DNA of 7,767 nucleotides from contig ONQK01000100.1 in assembly GCA_900319895.1 (NCBI GenBank), positions 1 through 7,767 of the forward strand, written 5' to 3'. The notes beneath the pieces are model-generated. The model saw only the letters and a list, made by a program, of their open reading frames with translations. It had not been told where the DNA came from and did not search any database. Of this stretch, positions 6,362-7,767 are shown piece after piece. A program made the position numbers and the translations under genes. Origin of the DNA: an uncultured Prevotella sp. (lineage in GTDB: Bacteria; Bacteroidota; Bacteroidia; Bacteroidales; Bacteroidaceae). The stretch's first letter is position 1. Every line of letters starts with the position of its first letter.

Positions 6362-7054
6362 ATGAGAAACGACAAAAAAGACAACCAGTATCGCATAAAT
6401 GAGCAGATACGAGTTAGAGAAGTCCGCATCGTGGGCGACGACGGTTCGACCGTTGTTCCTACGCAGCAAGCATTGGAAATGGCACGCGAAGAAGGAGTTG
6501 ACCTGGTGGAAATCTCCCCCAACGCACAACCGCCAGTATGTCGGCTCATCGACTACTCCAAGTTCCTCTACCAGCAAAAGAAACGGATGAAGGAAATGAA
6601 GGCAAAACAAGTCAAAGTCGAGGTCAAGGAAATACGTTTCGGACCCCAAACCGACGAGCACGACTACCAGTTCAAGCTCAAACACGCCAAGGGATTCCTG
6701 GAAGAAGGGAACAAGGTCAGGGCCTACGTCTTCTTCCGAGGACGCTCCATCCTTTTCAAAGAACAAGGCGAAGTGCTCCTGCTCAGATTTGCCAACGACT
6801 TGGAGGAAGTGGGGAAAGTAGAAGGAATGCCGTCGCTCGAAGGCAAGAAAATGTTCCTCTACCTGGCACCCAAAAAAGCAGGAATCGCCAAAAAAAGCCA
6901 GCAGAAACGAGACAACGAGCGCCGAGAGGCCGAAGCCAAGGAAAGCAGTCAGCAACAAGATGCCAACAACAACAGCGGCAACAACCTGCTAGCCAACGCA
7001 AAGATCAGCGTGGAGGCACTCGAGAAGCTCAAAAGCCAAGAACAAGAAGATTAG
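6362..7054 (+). CDS. infC: Translation initiation factor IF-3
   Basis: IF3 binds the 30S subunit, keeps it from joining 50S too early, and checks the start codon and initiator tRNA. The N-terminal domain runs from about 8 to 78, with YRINEQIRVREVRIVGDDG (10-28), VDLVEISPNAQPPVCRLIDYSKF (46-68) and a basic linker. The C-terminal domain covers about 80-172, with VKEIRFGPQTDEHDYQFKLKHAKGFL (88-113) and FFRGRSILFKEQGEVLL (124-140). After about residue 172 a charged, Q/N-rich tail of roughly 58 residues takes the protein to 230, against 180 in Escherichia coli. Similar disordered tails are known in Bacteroidota IF3. The start is ATG at 6362; a TTG stands immediately before it in frame but gives no better match. 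E. coli infC uses a rare AUU start for autoregulation, which is not seen here. rpmI follows after 64 bases. Confidence 0.97.
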   Translation: MRNDKKDNQYRINEQIRVREVRIVGDDGSTVVPTQQALEMAREEGVDLVEISPNAQPPVCRLIDYSKFLYQQKKRMKEMKAKQVKVEVKEIRFGPQTDEHDYQFKLKHAKGFLEEGNKVRAYVFFRGRSILFKEQGEVLLLRFANDLEEVGKVEGMPSLEGKKMFLYLAPKKAGIAKKSQQKRDNERREAEAKESSQQQDANNNSGNNLLANAKISVEALEKLKSQEQED

Positions 7055-7057
7055 TGC

Positions 7058-7080
7058 GTAACGCCGGGTATATGCGTTAC
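7058..7080 (+). promoter_or_regulatory. Hairpin in the infC-rpmI spacer, possible L20-type control element
   Basis: GTAACGC (7058-7064) pairs perfectly with GCGTTAC (7074-7080) around a nine-base loop. It lies just after the infC stop, and an A/T-rich stretch without a T-run separates it from rpmI, so it is not an intrinsic terminator. In Escherichia coli, L20 represses rpmI-rplT by binding RNA structure in this part of the operon. A similar role here is inferred from position only; mRNA processing or stabilisation are alternatives. Confidence 0.35.
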
Positions 7081-7118
7081 CACACCATAAATTATTAATA
7101 ACAAAAAATTAAAAAACA

Positions 7119-7316
7119 ATGCCAAAAGTAAAAACAAACTCCGGAGCAAAGAAACGCTTCCGTTTCACCGGAACAGGTAAGATCAAACGTCATCGTGCTT
7201 ACCACAGTCACATCTTGACAAAAAAGACAAAGAAACAAAAACGTAATCTGACACACCAGACCATCGTTGACAAAACAAACATGAAGCAGGTACGCGATTT
7301 GCTCTGCCTCCGTTAA
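7119..7316 (+). CDS. rpmI: 50S ribosomal protein L35
   Basis: L35 is a small, very basic component of the large ribosomal subunit. The 65-residue sequence starts MPKVKTNSGAKKRFRFTGTGKIKR, the family signature. It continues with the lysine-rich AYHSHILTKKTKKQKRNL and ends VRDLLCLR. Length and content match bacterial L35 throughout. The ATG at 7119 has only A-rich sequence upstream (ATTAAAAAACA) and no Shine-Dalgarno, as is usual in Bacteroidota. It sits 64 bases after infC, behind a spacer hairpin, and 33 bases before rplT, in the conserved infC-rpmI-rplT order. Confidence 0.97.
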   Translation: MPKVKTNSGAKKRFRFTGTGKIKRHRAYHSHILTKKTKKQKRNLTHQTIVDKTNMKQVRDLLCLR

Positions 7317-7334
7317 TCACATCTTAAAAATTAA

Positions 7335-7341
7335 AAAGGAG
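7335..7341 (+). promoter_or_regulatory. Strong Shine-Dalgarno before rplT
   Basis: AAAGGAG ends eight bases before the rplT ATG. This is the clearest Shine-Dalgarno in the window and contrasts with the A-rich, SD-less starts of rpmI and infC. It may let rplT be translated at a rate set apart from its upstream neighbour. Confidence 0.6.
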
Positions 7342-7349
7342 AAAAAACT

Positions 7350-7694
7350 ATGCCAAGATCAGTAAATCATGTTGCTTCAAGAGCAAAACGCAAAAGAATA
7401 CTTAAACTCACAAAAGGCTATTTCGGAGCCCGAAAGAATGTATGGACCGTAGCCAAAAACACCTGGGAGAAAGGTCTCACCTACGCCTACCGCGACCGCC
7501 GCAACAAGAAACGCAACTTCCGCGCACTGTGGATCCAGCGTATCAATGCAGCAGCACGCCTGGAAGGAATGAGCTACTCACAGTTCATGGGAGCACTCCA
7601 CAAGGCAGGCATCGAAATCAACCGAAAAGTTTTGGCCGACCTCGCCGTAAACAACCCAGAGGCGTTCAAGGCAATCGTAGAAAAAGTGAAGTAA
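7350..7694 (+). CDS. rplT: 50S ribosomal protein L20
   Basis: L20 binds 23S rRNA early and is essential for assembly of the large subunit; in several bacteria it also represses its own operon. The 114-residue sequence has the complete family pattern. The long basic N-terminal extension is MPRSVNHVASRAKRKRILKLTKGYFGARKN (1-30). It is followed by YAYRDRRNKKRNFRALWIQRINAAAR (46-71) and the globular C-terminal part with GMSYSQFMGALHKAGIEINRKVLADLA. Length is typical (about 115-120). The ATG at 7350 is supported by a strong AAAGGAG and by the invariant MPR beginning. It is the last gene of infC-rpmI-rplT and is followed by a strong hairpin terminator about 30 bases after the stop. Confidence 0.98.
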   Translation: MPRSVNHVASRAKRKRILKLTKGYFGARKNVWTVAKNTWEKGLTYAYRDRRNKKRNFRALWIQRINAAARLEGMSYSQFMGALHKAGIEINRKVLADLAVNNPEAFKAIVEKVK

Positions 7695-7721
7695 ACCCAA
7701 CCCGATTTGGAGTATAGGACA

Positions 7722-7758
7722 AGAATCGCCGCAAGTCGTCAGTGCTTGCGGCGATTTT
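7722..7758 (+). terminator. Terminator of the infC-rpmI-rplT operon
   Basis: AATCGCCGCAAG (7724-7735) pairs perfectly with CTTGCGGCGATT (7745-7756) around a nine-base loop. One G-T and one A-T pair extend the stem to 14. The downstream T-run is short (TTTT, partly within the stem), but stem strength and position just after rplT make this a good intrinsic terminator candidate. Confidence 0.8.
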
Positions 7759-7767
7759 ACGCCTACA

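Noticed and set aside
6344..6958. A 204-codon open frame on the minus strand opposite infC
   Set aside because: It lies opposite a well-conserved IF3 gene, and its F/L/V-rich composition is what the complement of charged codons gives. No family features.
6538..7098. A 186-codon plus-strand frame overlapping infC
   Set aside because: It is an alternate frame of IF3, very rich in R and Q with no family resemblance; the IF3 frame is certain.

Overview
The window is ordinary chromosomal DNA from a member of the Bacteroidota, most likely the order Bacteroidales. Four things point there: RNase Z, MazG and IF3 read like Bacteroides-type sequences; there is a DUF4199 membrane protein; several genes are preceded by the Bacteroidetes -7 box TAnnTTTG(C); and Shine-Dalgarno sequences are mostly weak or absent. 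I see no insertion sequence, phage gene, CRISPR array, tRNA or rRNA.

Minus strand, 1-2386. Read in the direction of transcription, this holds a YjjG-type HAD nucleotidase, then mazG (a nucleoside triphosphate pyrophosphohydrolase), then rnz (RNase Z, which matures tRNA 3' ends). mazG and rnz are separated by one base and are probably co-transcribed and translationally coupled. rnz runs off the left edge of the window. The HAD gene and mazG each have their own -7-like box. Nucleotide-pool cleaning and tRNA maturation are both housekeeping tasks.

Divergent spacer, 2387-2685. This has opposing promoter-like boxes and a short direct repeat, but no gene.

Plus strand, 2686-5961. This is a probable operon with short spacers: a four-helix DUF4199 membrane protein, a DPM1/GtrB-like polyprenyl-phosphate glycosyltransferase with two C-terminal membrane helices, a membrane-anchored ApbE flavin transferase, and a Crp/Fnr-family regulator. 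The first two look like a functional pair for moving a sugar onto a lipid carrier at the inner membrane. ApbE attaches FMN to membrane or exported flavoproteins.

Gene-poor stretch, 5962-6361. It starts with a perfect hairpin on the regulator's stop codon and ends with a near-consensus Bacteroidetes promoter for infC. I find no convincing gene in the middle.

Plus strand, 6362-7694. This is the conserved translation operon infC-rpmI-rplT (IF3, L35, L20), closed by a strong hairpin terminator at the right edge. A perfect 7-bp hairpin lies between infC and rpmI, the region where L20 autoregulation acts in Escherichia coli. thrS, often found next to infC, is not upstream in this window.

I found no clear new biological system. 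The most useful leads are the DUF4199/glycosyltransferase pairing, the infC-rpmI spacer hairpin, and the unexplained stretch upstream of infC.
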